This document shows positions 24,879 to 33,000 of a DNA stretch of 40,419 bases, in pieces. This DNA is from Pseudolabrys sp. Lineage in GTDB: Bacteria; Pseudomonadota; Alphaproteobacteria; Rhizobiales; Xanthobacteraceae. The first letter of the stretch is position 1, and every line of letters starts with the position of its first letter. The stretch lies in contig JAHBZF010000020.1 in the NCBI GenBank assembly GCA_019635575.1, forward strand, positions 1 to 40,419, given 5' to 3'. Below the pieces are notes generated by a model that worked only from the letters and a program-made list of their open reading frames with translations, made no database searches and had not been told where the DNA came from. Position numbers and translations under genes: made by a program.

Positions 24879-25643
24879 ATGACCATGACCGCTAGAGCCA
24901 TGACCGCTGCTGCGTCCAAAGTCTGGCTCGCCGGCATCGACGGCTGCCCCGGCGGCTGGCTCGTCGTTCTGATTGAGCCAGACGGCGACGCTTACGAGAT
25001 CGCCTTCCATCGCGAGATCGCCGATGCCCTGCGCATGCCGCAGCAGCCGGCCGTCATCGCCATCGACATGCCGATCGGCCTGCCCGAGCGCGGCGGCATT
25101 GGCGGCCGTGCCGCGGAGAATGCCATCCGGCCTTTGCTCGGCGCGCGGCAGTCCTCGGTGTTCTCGGTGCCGCCACGCGCGGCGGTGGAAGCAGAGAACT
25201 ATGCCGACGCCTGTGCCCGCGCGCTCGCCGCGTCCGATCCACCGCGCAAGGTGTCAAAACAGCTCTTCAACATCGCGCCGAAAATCCGCGCGCTGGATGC
25301 AGTGTTGCGCAACGACGCGTCGCTGCGTGACCGTTGTCACGAGGTGCATCCGGAACTCGCGTTCTGGCGACTCAACGGCGAGCGTGCGCTGACGCAGCCG
25401 AAGAAAATCAAGAGCCGGCCGCATCCCGCCGGGCTCGCGCAGCGGCGCGCAATCCTTGCCGCCGCCGGACTGCCGGCCGCTGTCCTCGATGCCGCGCCGC
25501 CCAGGACCGCGCAGCCCGATGATCTGCTCGATGCCGCCGCCTGCGCCGCCATTGCCCGGCGGATTCATCAGGGATTGGCGCAACCATTCCCCGATCCCCC
25601 ACCGAAGGATGCCTACGGATTGCCCATGGCGATATGGGCCTGA
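24879..25643 (+). CDS. DUF429 family protein (predicted RNase H-like nuclease)
   Basis: A protein of about 254 residues with the DUF429 pattern. The first strand VWLAGIDGCPGGWLVVLIE gives the first aspartate, VIAIDMPIGLPE the second, and late DLLDAAACAAIARR the third acidic position, as in RNase H-like folds. CHEVHPELAFWRLNG and KIKSRPHPAGLAQRRAIL are other family motifs. Biological role unknown. Three in-frame ATGs compete (24879, 24885, 24900); none has a clear ribosome-binding site, so the start is uncertain by a few residues. Divergent from the lyase gene and followed by the carbonic anhydrase gene 43 bases on. Confidence 0.82.
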   Translation: MTMTARAMTAAASKVWLAGIDGCPGGWLVVLIEPDGDAYEIAFHREIADALRMPQQPAVIAIDMPIGLPERGGIGGRAAENAIRPLLGARQSSVFSVPPRAAVEAENYADACARALAASDPPRKVSKQLFNIAPKIRALDAVLRNDASLRDRCHEVHPELAFWRLNGERALTQPKKIKSRPHPAGLAQRRAILAAAGLPAAVLDAAPPRTAQPDDLLDAAACAAIARRIHQGLAQPFPDPPPKDAYGLPMAIWA

Positions 25644-25686
25644 CTGTGCCAAATGGCGGCCCATCGAAGTGAGCAGCGAGGTTCCC

Positions 25687-26358
25687 ATGCCGTTTCCCAG
25701 CCGCCTGATCGATGGTTATCGCGCCTTCCTCGTCAGCCGCCTCCGCAAGGAACAAGCGCAATATCGCGAGCTTGCCGATCGCGGCCAGTCGCCGGAAGTG
25801 ATGGTGATCGGCTGCTGCGACTCGCGTGTGTCGCCGGAAGTGATTTTCGACGCCGGCCCCGGCGAGCTGTTCGTGGTGCGCAACGTCGCCAATCTGGTGC
25901 CGCCCTATGCACCGGACGGCAAGGCGCACGGCGTGTCCGCCGCGCTCGAATTCGGCGTGGTCGCGCTGCAAGTGAAACACATCGTCGTGCTCGGCCACGC
26001 CCAGTGCGGCGGCGTCAAGGCATTCGCGGAAGACAGCGCGCCGCTGACGCCGACCGACTTCATCGGCCAATGGATGACGCTGATGGCGCCGGCCGCCGAC
26101 ATCGCCGGCCCGCGCGGCGACCTGTCGCTCGGCGACTACATCACACAGTTGGAGCAAGCCAATGTGGTCAACAGCCTCAACAACCTGATGACGTTCCCGC
26201 GCCTGCGCGAGCGCGTCGAGCGCGGCGAGACCTCTCTGCACGGCGCTTATTTCGGCGTCGCCGCCGGGAAATTGTGGGTACGCGACGACGCGAGCGGCAC
26301 GTTCATGCAGGCGGCGGCCGACGACTACACGCGCATGTTCGCGACGCCGCGGTTTTAG
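25687..26358 (+). CDS. Beta-class carbonic anhydrase
   Basis: This enzyme interconverts CO2 and bicarbonate in the cytoplasm. It has 223 residues. Zinc ligands are Cys43 (VIGCCDSRVSPE; the Asp45-Arg47 dyad follows), His104 and Cys107 (VVLGHAQCGGVKAF). FVVRNVANLVPP and SAALEFGVVALQVKHIVVLGH are typical of the family. ATG 25687 has GAGG ahead of it; the open frame continues upstream to 25456, but that part lies over the DUF429 gene in another frame. Bicarbonate supply would serve carboxylases such as crotonyl-CoA carboxylase/reductase, which would fit the C2-assimilation genes (inference). It ends at a shared terminator with asd. Confidence 0.93.
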   Translation: MPFPSRLIDGYRAFLVSRLRKEQAQYRELADRGQSPEVMVIGCCDSRVSPEVIFDAGPGELFVVRNVANLVPPYAPDGKAHGVSAALEFGVVALQVKHIVVLGHAQCGGVKAFAEDSAPLTPTDFIGQWMTLMAPAADIAGPRGDLSLGDYITQLEQANVVNSLNNLMTFPRLRERVERGETSLHGAYFGVAAGKLWVRDDASGTFMQAAADDYTRMFATPRF

Positions 26359-26435
26359 ATGCTCTTCTTTCTTCCGCTTGCGGGAAAGGGAAAGAAACAG
26401 CGATACCGTCGCACTCGCGAGAACGCGCGACATAA

Positions 26436-26464
26436 AAAATGCCCGGCACATGGCCGGGCATTTT
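26436..26464. terminator. Bidirectional terminator between carbonic anhydrase and asd
   Basis: A-run, then GCCCGGC / GCCGGGC extended by T-A and A-T pairs to about 12 bp, with a 5-base loop and a T-run after it. A and T runs flank both sides, so it can end transcripts from either convergent gene. Confidence 0.88.
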
Positions 26465-26490
26465 GTTATCGCAGACAGGCGATCGCCTGA

Positions 26491-27525
26491 TCACGCCGCT
26501 TTGCGCTTCGCCTCGATCAGCTTGCGGTTGACCAGCACCTCGGCGATCTGGATCGCGTTGAGCGCCGCGCCCTTGCGCAGGTTGTCGGAGACGACCCACA
26601 TCTCGAGGCCGTTCTCGACCGTGCCATCCTCGCGGATGCGCGAGATATAGGTCGCGTCCTCGCCGGCCGCCTCATACGGCGTGACGTAGCCGCCGTCCTC
26701 GCGCTTGTCGATGACGAGGCAACCCGGCGCCGAGCGCAGGATGTCGCGCGCCTCGTCGGCCGAGATCGGCTTCTCGAACTCGATATTGACCGCTTCCGAG
26801 TGGCAGACGAACACCGGCACGCGCACGCAGGTCGCGGTCAGCTTGATCTTCGGATCGAGAATCTTCTTGGTCTCGGCGTCCATCTTCCACTCTTCCTTCG
26901 TGTAGCCGTCCTCCATGAACACGTCGATGTGAGGAATGAGGTTGAAGGCGATGCGCTTCGGAAACTTCTTGTTCTCCATCTCGTCGAGGGTGAACACCGA
27001 CTTGGTCTGCGAGAACAGTTCGTCCATCGCATCCTTGCCGGCGCCCGACACCGACTGATAGGTCGCGACCACGACACGCTTGATCTTCGCCTTGTCGTGC
27101 AGCGGCTTCAGCGCGACGACGAGCTGCGCCGTCGAGCAGTTCGGATTGGCGATGATGCCCTTCTTCGTGAAGCCCGCCGCTGCGTCGGCGTTCACTTCCG
27201 GCACGATCAGCGGCACGTCCGGGTCCATGCGCCAGGCCGACGAATTGTCGATCACGACCGCACCCTGCGCCGCGATCTTCGGCGACCATTCCTTCGACAC
27301 GGAGCCGCCGGCCGACATCAGGCAGATGTCGACGTCGGAGAAGTCATACGTGTCGAGCGCCTTCACTTTCAGGGTTTTGTCGCCGAACGAGCATTCCGTT
27401 CCCTGGCTTTTGCGCGAGGCCAAAGCGACGACCTCGTCGGCGGGAAATTCCCGCTCCGCCAGAATGGACAACATCTCGCGACCGACATTACCGGTCGCGC
27501 CGACGACGGCGACCTTGTAACCCAT
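26491..27525 (-). CDS. asd: Aspartate-semialdehyde dehydrogenase
   Basis: Asd reduces beta-aspartyl phosphate to aspartate semialdehyde, the branch point to lysine/diaminopimelate, threonine and methionine. It has 344 residues. The NADP-binding GATGNVGREML is at residues 9-19, the phosphate-binding region is SSAWRMD, the nucleophile is Cys130 in ANPNCSTAQLV, and the base lies in the CHSEAVNIEF segment. The residue before HSEAV is Cys, where many homologues have Gly. The start at 27525 gives the family N terminus MGYKVAVVGATG. It is monocistronic between a terminator and a divergent gene. Confidence 0.96.
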   Translation of the reverse strand: MGYKVAVVGATGNVGREMLSILAEREFPADEVVALASRKSQGTECSFGDKTLKVKALDTYDFSDVDICLMSAGGSVSKEWSPKIAAQGAVVIDNSSAWRMDPDVPLIVPEVNADAAAGFTKKGIIANPNCSTAQLVVALKPLHDKAKIKRVVVATYQSVSGAGKDAMDELFSQTKSVFTLDEMENKKFPKRIAFNLIPHIDVFMEDGYTKEEWKMDAETKKILDPKIKLTATCVRVPVFVCHSEAVNIEFEKPISADEARDILRSAPGCLVIDKREDGGYVTPYEAAGEDATYISRIREDGTVENGLEMWVVSDNLRKGAALNAIQIAEVLVNRKLIEAKRKAA

Positions 27526-27648
27526 TGTTAACTCTCCGAAAAAATTTCCCGTTCCGGTAAGACGACCGGCAACAGGACGGCAGCGTATCTAGGAGAAAAT
27601 CTGTGGAAAGACAACGGGAAGCTGGTGTTGGGCCAGCGGGTGCCGGCA

Positions 27649-28530
27649 ATGCGTCGGGCGTTGGGTTCACGGGGTTTTCACGGGGAGCCGAGGGACGGGC
27701 TGAATGCCGTTCCGCGCCGGCAACCACCGATTCAAGATCCGATTCATGACCGGATCACTGACCGGATCGGGGGCCGAAGCGACCTGTCCTCGGCCTTTTT
27801 CCAGGGACTTGCCTATTGCAGCGGGCTGGCCGCCGTCGCCGCCTTTGCCGCCTATATCGCCGATCCACCGCGCGTCATCGCCGCCGCCGAGCCGGTCGTC
27901 CAATCGCAATGGACCGACGTGGAACGGCCGTTTCCGGCCTTTGCCCTGCCGATCCCGGAAGCCGGCGAGGCGCCCGAACGCTATGCCATCCAGCGGCACA
28001 CCGGGGGCGGCGGCCGCAAGGATATCCTGATGCGCGGCGAGCCCACGACCGACGCGCCCTATCTGCAACTGGAAATCTACCGGCCGGGCGCGGAACTGGC
28101 CGACTTCGGCAAGCCCGCCGACGAGATCATGGCGCGTGCCGGAGCACTCGGTGTCGCGCGCGGCGTGACGCCGGGCGATGCGCTGCCGACCAAGTTCGGC
28201 ACCTTCGCCACCGTCACCTTCGCGGTTGGCGGCGAGACGCCGAAAGCCTGCACCGGCTTCGCCCATACGGACAGCGAGCCACGGCTGCAGATCGCCGGGC
28301 TGTTCTGTCAGCCGGGCGACGTGGCGGTCGACCGCTCCGTTCTCGCCTGCGCGCTCGACCGGCTGACGCTGGTCGCCGCCGGCAGCGATCCGAATATCGG
28401 CGCGCTGTTCGCGCGCGCGGAGCGGCACCGCACGTTCTGCGGCCAGCGCAATCCGCTGATGGCGCCGACGCCGAAATATCAGACGCTGTGGAAAGCGATC
28501 GAGCAGAAGCAGCGCGCCGCGGGGCGCTAG
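27649..28530 (+). CDS. Hypothetical membrane-anchored protein
   Basis: About 293 residues. A 60-residue polar N terminus rich in Arg and Asp (IQDPIHDRITDRIGGRSD) precedes one membrane helix, AFFQGLAYCSGLAAVAAFAAYIA. A ~200-residue domain outside the membrane contains four cysteines (KACTGFA, LFCQPGD, LACALDR, RTFCGQR) that could form two disulfides in the periplasm. I do not recognise a characterised family, although the composition and the helix-then-domain layout look like conserved rhizobial proteins of unknown function. ATG 27649 and GTG 27625 are both possible starts. Divergent from asd; ends at a terminator. Confidence 0.7.
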   Translation: MRRALGSRGFHGEPRDGLNAVPRRQPPIQDPIHDRITDRIGGRSDLSSAFFQGLAYCSGLAAVAAFAAYIADPPRVIAAAEPVVQSQWTDVERPFPAFALPIPEAGEAPERYAIQRHTGGGGRKDILMRGEPTTDAPYLQLEIYRPGAELADFGKPADEIMARAGALGVARGVTPGDALPTKFGTFATVTFAVGGETPKACTGFAHTDSEPRLQIAGLFCQPGDVAVDRSVLACALDRLTLVAAGSDPNIGALFARAERHRTFCGQRNPLMAPTPKYQTLWKAIEQKQRAAGR

Positions 28531-28552
28531 ACGCCATCGCCGCAATAGAAAG

Positions 28553-28586
28553 AAAAGGGCGCGCCGACAGCGCGCCCTCTTTGTTT
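28553..28586. terminator. Bidirectional terminator between the hypothetical gene and sorB
   Basis: GGGCGCGC / GCGCGCCC (8 bp, 5-base loop) is preceded by AAAA and followed by TTTGTTT. It serves two convergent transcripts. Confidence 0.82.
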
Positions 28587-28606
28587 GAGCATTCGCGAAG
28601 ACCCGA

Positions 28607-28888
28607 TCAGCTTCCGTAGTTCTTCGCCAGATAGTCCTTGATCGCCTTGGCGTCCGCGTCCTCGATCGGCGCGCCGTAGACCTTGATCATCTTGTTGACC
28701 TCGGCATCCCACAGCGCCGCGTTCGGATACGGCGAATTCATCAGCACGTAATCGAGGCTGTGACAGGCGGCGCAATTCGCCTCGACCTTGTCGAGACCCG
28801 GCGCCTTCTTCAACTCCACCGGTTTCTCGTCAGCGAACGCCGGGACCGCAAACGCCGCAACGAGAGCAGCAATAGCAACTGTGCGCAT
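28607..28888 (-). CDS. sorB: Monoheme cytochrome c, SorB-like subunit of sulfite dehydrogenase
   Basis: A 93-residue periplasmic cytochrome. The signal peptide MRTVAIAALVAAFAVPAFA precedes DEKP. The heme site CAACH sits in ANCAACHSLDYVLMNSPY; CxxCHSLDYI.MNSP is characteristic of SorB from SorAB sulfite:cytochrome c oxidoreductase. The distal methionine is probably in this MNSP or the following MIKVYG segment. GGGAG precedes the ATG. It lies 12 bases downstream of the molybdenum subunit gene, so the two are an operon and very likely a heterodimer, passing electrons from molybdenum through this heme to a cytochrome c pool. Confidence 0.85.
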   Translation of the reverse strand: MRTVAIAALVAAFAVPAFADEKPVELKKAPGLDKVEANCAACHSLDYVLMNSPYPNAALWDAEVNKMIKVYGAPIEDADAKAIKDYLAKNYGS

Positions 28889-28900
28889 GATGTCTCTCCC

Positions 28901-30223
28901 TTATGCGACCGTGAGCGAAACGCTCTGGATGACGTTGTGATGATAGCCCGGCGGATTGTGGATCAGCTTGGCGGTCTGCGTCTGGCCGATCGCGTTGGTG
29001 GCCCGCGCCATCACCGTGATCTTGCCTTTGCCTTTCACCGGCAGGCTGAACGTGCGGAACGCATAACGGCCGAGATCTTCGCCGAGCTTGGCCGGCATCC
29101 AGGACTTGCCGCCGTCGAACGACATCTCCACCGTCTGGATGCCGTAGCCGCCGTCCCACGCGATACCGCCGACCGGCGTGCCGCTTTTCACCTTCGCGCC
29201 GTCGGCGTGACTGGAGATCAGCGAGTTCACCACCATCTCGGTGATCGGCGTGTTCACTGCCGTTTCCTGCGACACGAAACGCGCGACCAGCGGGAATTTG
29301 CCGAGCGGAATGCGATAGGCGCCCGCCATCCAGAAATTCTTGTCGGGCGTCGTCACGGCCTTGATCGAGTTGATGTGCTTCATCCAGTAGGTGCCGGTCC
29401 AGCCCGGCACGATGATGCGCGCCGGCGCACCATTGAGATGCGGCAGCGGCGCGCCGTTCATCTCGTAGGCGATCAGCGTCGTGTCCTCCATCGCCTTCCA
29501 CACCGGAATGCTCTTGATGAAGTCCGGCGTCTTGTCGAACGGCGGTCCGTCGGCGCCACCGAGCACAACCTCGATCGCTTCCTTCTTGATGCCGGCTTTC
29601 GCCAGCACGTCCTTGAGCCGCGCGCCCTTCCAGCGCGCGCAGCCCATGGCGCCGTAGCCCCATTCGACGCCCGGCACATGCGGATCGAACAGACCGCGCC
29701 GGTTGCCGGAGCACTGATTGACCGCAACCACCTCGACCGCGGGCATCGCTTTCAGATCATCGAGGCCGATTTGCAGCGTGCCATCGGCACCCTCGCCGCC
29801 GACGTCGATCTTCCACGTCTTCGGATCGATCTCGGGAATGTCGGAGAGGTGATAGCGCACGAAGAACGCATCGGTCGGCGTGATCGCCGTGCGGAAATAT
29901 TCGATCGGCGTTTCATAATTGGGGGGCCGATAGCTGAGCTTGATCAGCGGTTTTTTGCCCGGCAGCGCATCGAGGATCGCATTTTGTCGCACGCCCTGCG
30001 GCAATGCGGGCGGCAGATTGAGCGGCGCCGCCTCGGCGGTGTCGCCCAGCAAGGGCAAGGCCCCGCCGGTCGCCAGCCCCAGCGCCGCGAGACCCGCGCC
30101 ACCGAGAAATCCGCGCCGGCTCGCGGTCAGACTTTCTTCTCTAAAATCCCCCTGTGATTGCGATGTATCCTGAACAGCGTCGTGCGCACGCTCCGAATCT
30201 CTCCCGAGCTTGAATCCAGCCAT
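28901..30223 (-). CDS. sorA: Sulfite dehydrogenase molybdenum subunit (SorA-like)
   Basis: SorA oxidises sulfite to sulfate in the periplasm. It is a 440-residue sulfite-oxidase-fold protein. A Tat signal (SRRGFLGGAGLAALGLATGG) follows a ~35-residue leader. The molybdenum-ligating cysteine is in VVAVNQCSGNRRGLF; active-site pieces follow in MGCARWKGARLKDVL, AYEMNGAPLPHLNGAPARI and PGWTGTYWMKHI. The C-terminal dimerisation domain (Mo-co_dimer) starts about NSLISSHADG and includes VEMSFDGGKSWMPAKL. Pairing with a monoheme cytochrome c 12 bases downstream matches the SorAB arrangement. The ribosome-binding site is GGGAG. It follows the second enzyme/cytochrome pair on the same strand after 167 bases. 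Confidence 0.88.
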   Translation of the reverse strand: MAGFKLGRDSERAHDAVQDTSQSQGDFREESLTASRRGFLGGAGLAALGLATGGALPLLGDTAEAAPLNLPPALPQGVRQNAILDALPGKKPLIKLSYRPPNYETPIEYFRTAITPTDAFFVRYHLSDIPEIDPKTWKIDVGGEGADGTLQIGLDDLKAMPAVEVVAVNQCSGNRRGLFDPHVPGVEWGYGAMGCARWKGARLKDVLAKAGIKKEAIEVVLGGADGPPFDKTPDFIKSIPVWKAMEDTTLIAYEMNGAPLPHLNGAPARIIVPGWTGTYWMKHINSIKAVTTPDKNFWMAGAYRIPLGKFPLVARFVSQETAVNTPITEMVVNSLISSHADGAKVKSGTPVGGIAWDGGYGIQTVEMSFDGGKSWMPAKLGEDLGRYAFRTFSLPVKGKGKITVMARATNAIGQTQTAKLIHNPPGYHHNVIQSVSLTVA

Positions 30224-30390
30224 GACTTGCTCCCTTTAGCTCCGCTCCCGGAGCCCCGACCCGACCCACCGCGTCCCGGTGTGCCGTTTTGTCGCAGGAA
30301 GCCTAGACCTCAGAAAATTATTTCACAATTGGCCTCTTGCCGCCTTCTACCGAGAAGGAACGGTATGTGGATGCCCTGCGCGGCAGGAGC

Positions 30391-30774
30391 TTATTGCGCG
30401 AACGGATTGCGGAAGCCGCCCCGGCTCGGCGTCGCGCGCTGCGGAAACGCGGCCTCCAGATAATCGAGAATCTTGTCGCGGTCGGCGGCCTCGGGAGCCG
30501 GCATGCCGTGCTTCGACACCATCAGGCTGATGGATTCGTCCCACTGGCGGCGGTTCATGCCTTGCTGCGCCACCAGCTTGAAGCCGTGACACGCGGTGCA
30601 GGCATAGAACGTGTCGTCACGGTTGGGGCCTTGCGGGAAATCCTCCGGCGCCTCATCACGCGACTGTGCCGAGGCGGGAAGAGCGGCGAGCATGATCGCG
30701 GCGAGCATCGCCGCCGCGATCGTCACGATCTGCCGCGCCGGACGCGCGGCAGCTTTCCGGTTCATGGCACGCAT
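30391..30774 (-). CDS. Monoheme cytochrome c paired with the second SUOX-family enzyme
   Basis: A 127-residue secreted cytochrome. The signal peptide runs through IVTIAAAMLAAIMLAALPAS and ends near AQS. The heme site is YACTACHGFKLVAQQGM; a methionine ligand could be the one in QQGMNRRQW or in LMVSKHGMP. GMNRRQWDESISLMVSKHGM is a widespread motif in electron-acceptor cytochromes of SUOX enzymes. The ATG lies two bases after the stop of the molybdoenzyme gene, so the two are translationally linked. At one heme it is too small for SoxD (two hemes, about 380 residues), so a SorU-like acceptor is more likely. Confidence 0.8.
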   Translation of the reverse strand: MRAMNRKAAARPARQIVTIAAAMLAAIMLAALPASAQSRDEAPEDFPQGPNRDDTFYACTACHGFKLVAQQGMNRRQWDESISLMVSKHGMPAPEAADRDKILDYLEAAFPQRATPSRGGFRNPFAQ

Positions 30775-30776
30775 GA

Positions 30777-32162
30777 TCAGCCGACCAGCACCGCGACACG
30801 GTGCATGGCATTGCCGCCATAGCCCTGCGGATTCCAGAAGCCGGCGAGATGCGGCTGCATCACACCCTTGGCATCGGTGCCGCGCGTCCAGATTTCGTAA
30901 TAGCCGTCGGCCGGCAGTTTCACGGTCGCGGTCCAACGCTGCCAGTCGTACCGGTTCTTCGGCTTCTCCAGTTTCGCCCGCGTCCAGGTCGCACCGAAGT
31001 CGGTCGAGACGTCGACCTGCTTGACGAGCAGATCGCCGGCCCAGGCCGCGCCGCGCAGCTTGATCTCCTTGGTGCCGGCGGGAAGCTTGGTGCCGTTCGC
31101 CGGGCTGGTGACGATCGAGCGCACCGGCATCGATTCGAGAATGCGGAAGTTCGCCGGATCGCCCTTCGCGCCCGGCACCATCGGCTTGATGGCGACGCGA
31201 TAGGAGAACTCGGTCATGCCCGGACCGTCGTGCTCCTTGTCACGGATCCAGATGCGGTTCAGCCACTTCGCCGACACCGAACCCGGCCAGCCGGGAATGA
31301 ACAGCCGCACCGGACCGCCGTGGATATTCGGCAACGGCTGACCGTTCATGGCGAACACGATCAGATTGTTCTCGTCCATCAGCTTGCCGATCGGCACGCC
31401 GCGCGACACGGTCGGCTTGCTGGCATCGCCGGAGAGATGCAGATCGCTGCCGTAGTGGCCGGAGAATTTCGCCGACGGCTTGAGGCCCGCGGCCTTCAGC
31501 ACATCGCCAAGCCGCACGCCGGTCCATTCCGGACAGCCGGCGCCGCCATTGGTCCACTGGTTGCCGCGCGCCTGCGGCGTGAAGAACGAGCGGCCGTTGC
31601 CGCCGCATTCCAGCACCATGCGGCGCGTCACCGGCTTGAACTTCGCTTTCAACTCGCCGAGCGTCAGCGTCACCTTGTTGTTCACTTCGCCGTCGATGAC
31701 GAACGACCACTTGTCCGGTTCCTTCGCCGCGTCCGGGGTCTGGCCGTTGTTGCGCACGAACAGCTTGTCGGTCGGCGTCGTGTCGTCGTCGAGCAGATGC
31801 TCCGGCGTCTCCGCCACCAGTGGCCGGTCGCCGAGCACCACCAGCTTGTCGTTCTTGCCGGGGAACTGGAGATATTGCGGACCCTTGGGCGCAGCACCGG
31901 GTGCCGCGCCGCCGGCCGGCGCCCCTTGCGCCATCGCCGCCGGGATCATGCCGCCGGGCATGTTCGCCGCGAACGGGATCGCGCCGCCCACGGCCGCTCC
32001 CATCGCCGCCAGACCCGCACCACCGAGAAAACCACGCCGGCTCGGGCCGGTCTCGCGGCCGAACACCACGGCATCGGCGCGTTCCGGATCATTGTCATAC
32101 AATTCGTCGATCAAACGCTCCTGCGGTCCGGACCGGGGTCCAGACAAAGTCGATTCAGACAT
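30777..32162 (-). CDS. Sulfite oxidase-family molybdopterin enzyme (SorT/SoxC-like)
   Basis: A 461-residue periplasmic molybdoenzyme. The Tat signal SRRGFLGGAGLAAMGAAVGG lies after a ~40-residue leader and is followed by an Ala/Gly/Pro-rich linker. The molybdenum cysteine is in RRMVLECGGNGRSFF. GAGCPEWTGVRLGDVLKAAGL, VFAMNGQPLPNIHGGPVRL and PGWPGSVSAKWLNRI build the active site, and the Mo-co_dimer domain ends with GYYEIWTRGTDAKG...NPQGYGGNAMHRV. ECGGNGR is shared by SoxC, SorT and animal sulfite oxidase. SoxC would need SoxD and other sox genes, none of which is here, so a SorT-type sulfite dehydrogenase with the small cytochrome is favoured. GGGAG precedes the ATG. It is probably the head gene of a four-gene run with sorA-sorB. 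Confidence 0.82.
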   Translation of the reverse strand: MSESTLSGPRSGPQERLIDELYDNDPERADAVVFGRETGPSRRGFLGGAGLAAMGAAVGGAIPFAANMPGGMIPAAMAQGAPAGGAAPGAAPKGPQYLQFPGKNDKLVVLGDRPLVAETPEHLLDDDTTPTDKLFVRNNGQTPDAAKEPDKWSFVIDGEVNNKVTLTLGELKAKFKPVTRRMVLECGGNGRSFFTPQARGNQWTNGGAGCPEWTGVRLGDVLKAAGLKPSAKFSGHYGSDLHLSGDASKPTVSRGVPIGKLMDENNLIVFAMNGQPLPNIHGGPVRLFIPGWPGSVSAKWLNRIWIRDKEHDGPGMTEFSYRVAIKPMVPGAKGDPANFRILESMPVRSIVTSPANGTKLPAGTKEIKLRGAAWAGDLLVKQVDVSTDFGATWTRAKLEKPKNRYDWQRWTATVKLPADGYYEIWTRGTDAKGVMQPHLAGFWNPQGYGGNAMHRVAVLVG

Positions 32163-32424
32163 GGTCGCTCCCTTTCAGCTCCGCGTCCGGAGCCTTGTGC
32201 CGATGCCCGCATCCGGGCATCGCGGTCACGCTAGTCCCGCCGAGGGGGTCCGCACAGTTGCGTTATCGTCGCGGGGCACGCGGAACGATGCCCGAACGGG
32301 ACCGTTGCCTCTCTGCCGCAGCCGGCAATCCCGTTCGGCGGCGGCCGAAATGGAGATTCCCCTTTGCGGCGCCTTGCCTTAAGGTGCGGCCAACACTCTG
32401 GGGATTCTGGCGAGGAATAGAACG

Positions 32425-32790
32425 ATGACGATCCGGCGCTTTCCGATGATTCTGGCAGGGCTTGCGGTGACGGCTTTCACGGCCGGGACGCTCCTGTCCG
32501 CGCCCGCCGAGGCGGCGCCGAAACAGCGCTATCTCCGCAACGACGGTACCGTGGTCCGCTGGCAGGACGAGAACGGCCGAATCCGCACCCGCATCATCGT
32601 GCAGAAGCGCTCCTATCTCGACGCCGGCACCAACGTGGTGCGCGGCGAGCGCAAATATACCGATTATGTGATGCCGCCGACTCATTCGGTGGTGCCGGAA
32701 GCGATGCGCCGCACCGCCGCGGACCGTGCCTCGGAAACCATGCCGGGCCCGTTCGACCTGCCAGGCAAGAACAATCCGCGGCAGTGGTGA
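32425..32790 (+). CDS. Small secreted protein of unknown function
   Basis: A 121-residue protein with a clear Sec signal peptide (MILAGLAVTAFTAGTLLSAP, cleavage near AEAA). The mature part begins with a short beta-like stretch QRYLRNDGTVVRWQDENGRIRTRIIVQKRSYLDAG and ends in a Pro/Arg-rich tail. There are no cysteines. A GAGGAA ribosome-binding site precedes the ATG at a good distance, and a strong terminator follows the stop, so it is a real single-gene unit. I do not recognise the family. It diverges from the sulfite oxidase-family gene with 262 bases between starts. Confidence 0.75.
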   Translation: MTIRRFPMILAGLAVTAFTAGTLLSAPAEAAPKQRYLRNDGTVVRWQDENGRIRTRIIVQKRSYLDAGTNVVRGERKYTDYVMPPTHSVVPEAMRRTAADRASETMPGPFDLPGKNNPRQW

Positions 32791-32815
32791 TCGCAACGAT
32801 CAAACCCGTTTAAAG

Positions 32816-32845
32816 AAAAAGGCCGGGTCACCCCGGCCTTTTTTG
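32816..32845. terminator. Terminator after the small secreted protein gene
   Basis: AAAAAGGCCGGG / CCCGGCCTTTTTT gives a 7-bp GC stem extended by A-T pairs, with a TCAC loop and a T-run. It is symmetrical enough to work on both strands. Confidence 0.9.
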
Positions 32846-32864
32846 TTGAGTGATGTCTGGTGAG

Positions 32865-33000
32865 CCTCATCCTGAGGAGCGATCCCCCATGGGATCGCGT
32901 CTCGAAGGATGAAGGCCCGCCTCATGGTTCGAGACGCCGCGCATAGCACGTCGAAGACGCGCGTGAACGCGCTGATGCGCGCGGCTCCTCGCCATGAGGA
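32865..33000. repeat. Composite palindromic intergenic repeat, copy 1
   Basis: Two long imperfect hairpins lie side by side directly after leuB. The left half opens CCTCATCCTGAGGAGC and closes TCTCGAAGGATGAAGG; the right half opens CCTCATGGTTCGAGACG and closes GGCTCCTCGCCATGAGG. The inner right part (AGCACGTCGAAGACGCGCGT) is shared almost unchanged with the copy at 37367-37506. This is the GAGGAGC...TCTCGAA-type repeat common in Bradyrhizobium-like genomes. Confidence 0.85.

Noticed and set aside
30391-32162. SoxCD-type sulfur dehydrogenase pair of a Sox system
   Set aside because: The cytochrome has one CxxCH and 127 residues, while SoxD is a much longer diheme protein; no soxXYZAB genes are in the window.
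32865-33000. Possible small RNA gene or CRISPR-like repeat downstream of leuB
   Set aside because: Only paired inverted arms are present, with no regular repeat-spacer pattern; a second related copy at 37367-37506 identifies it as an intergenic palindromic repeat.
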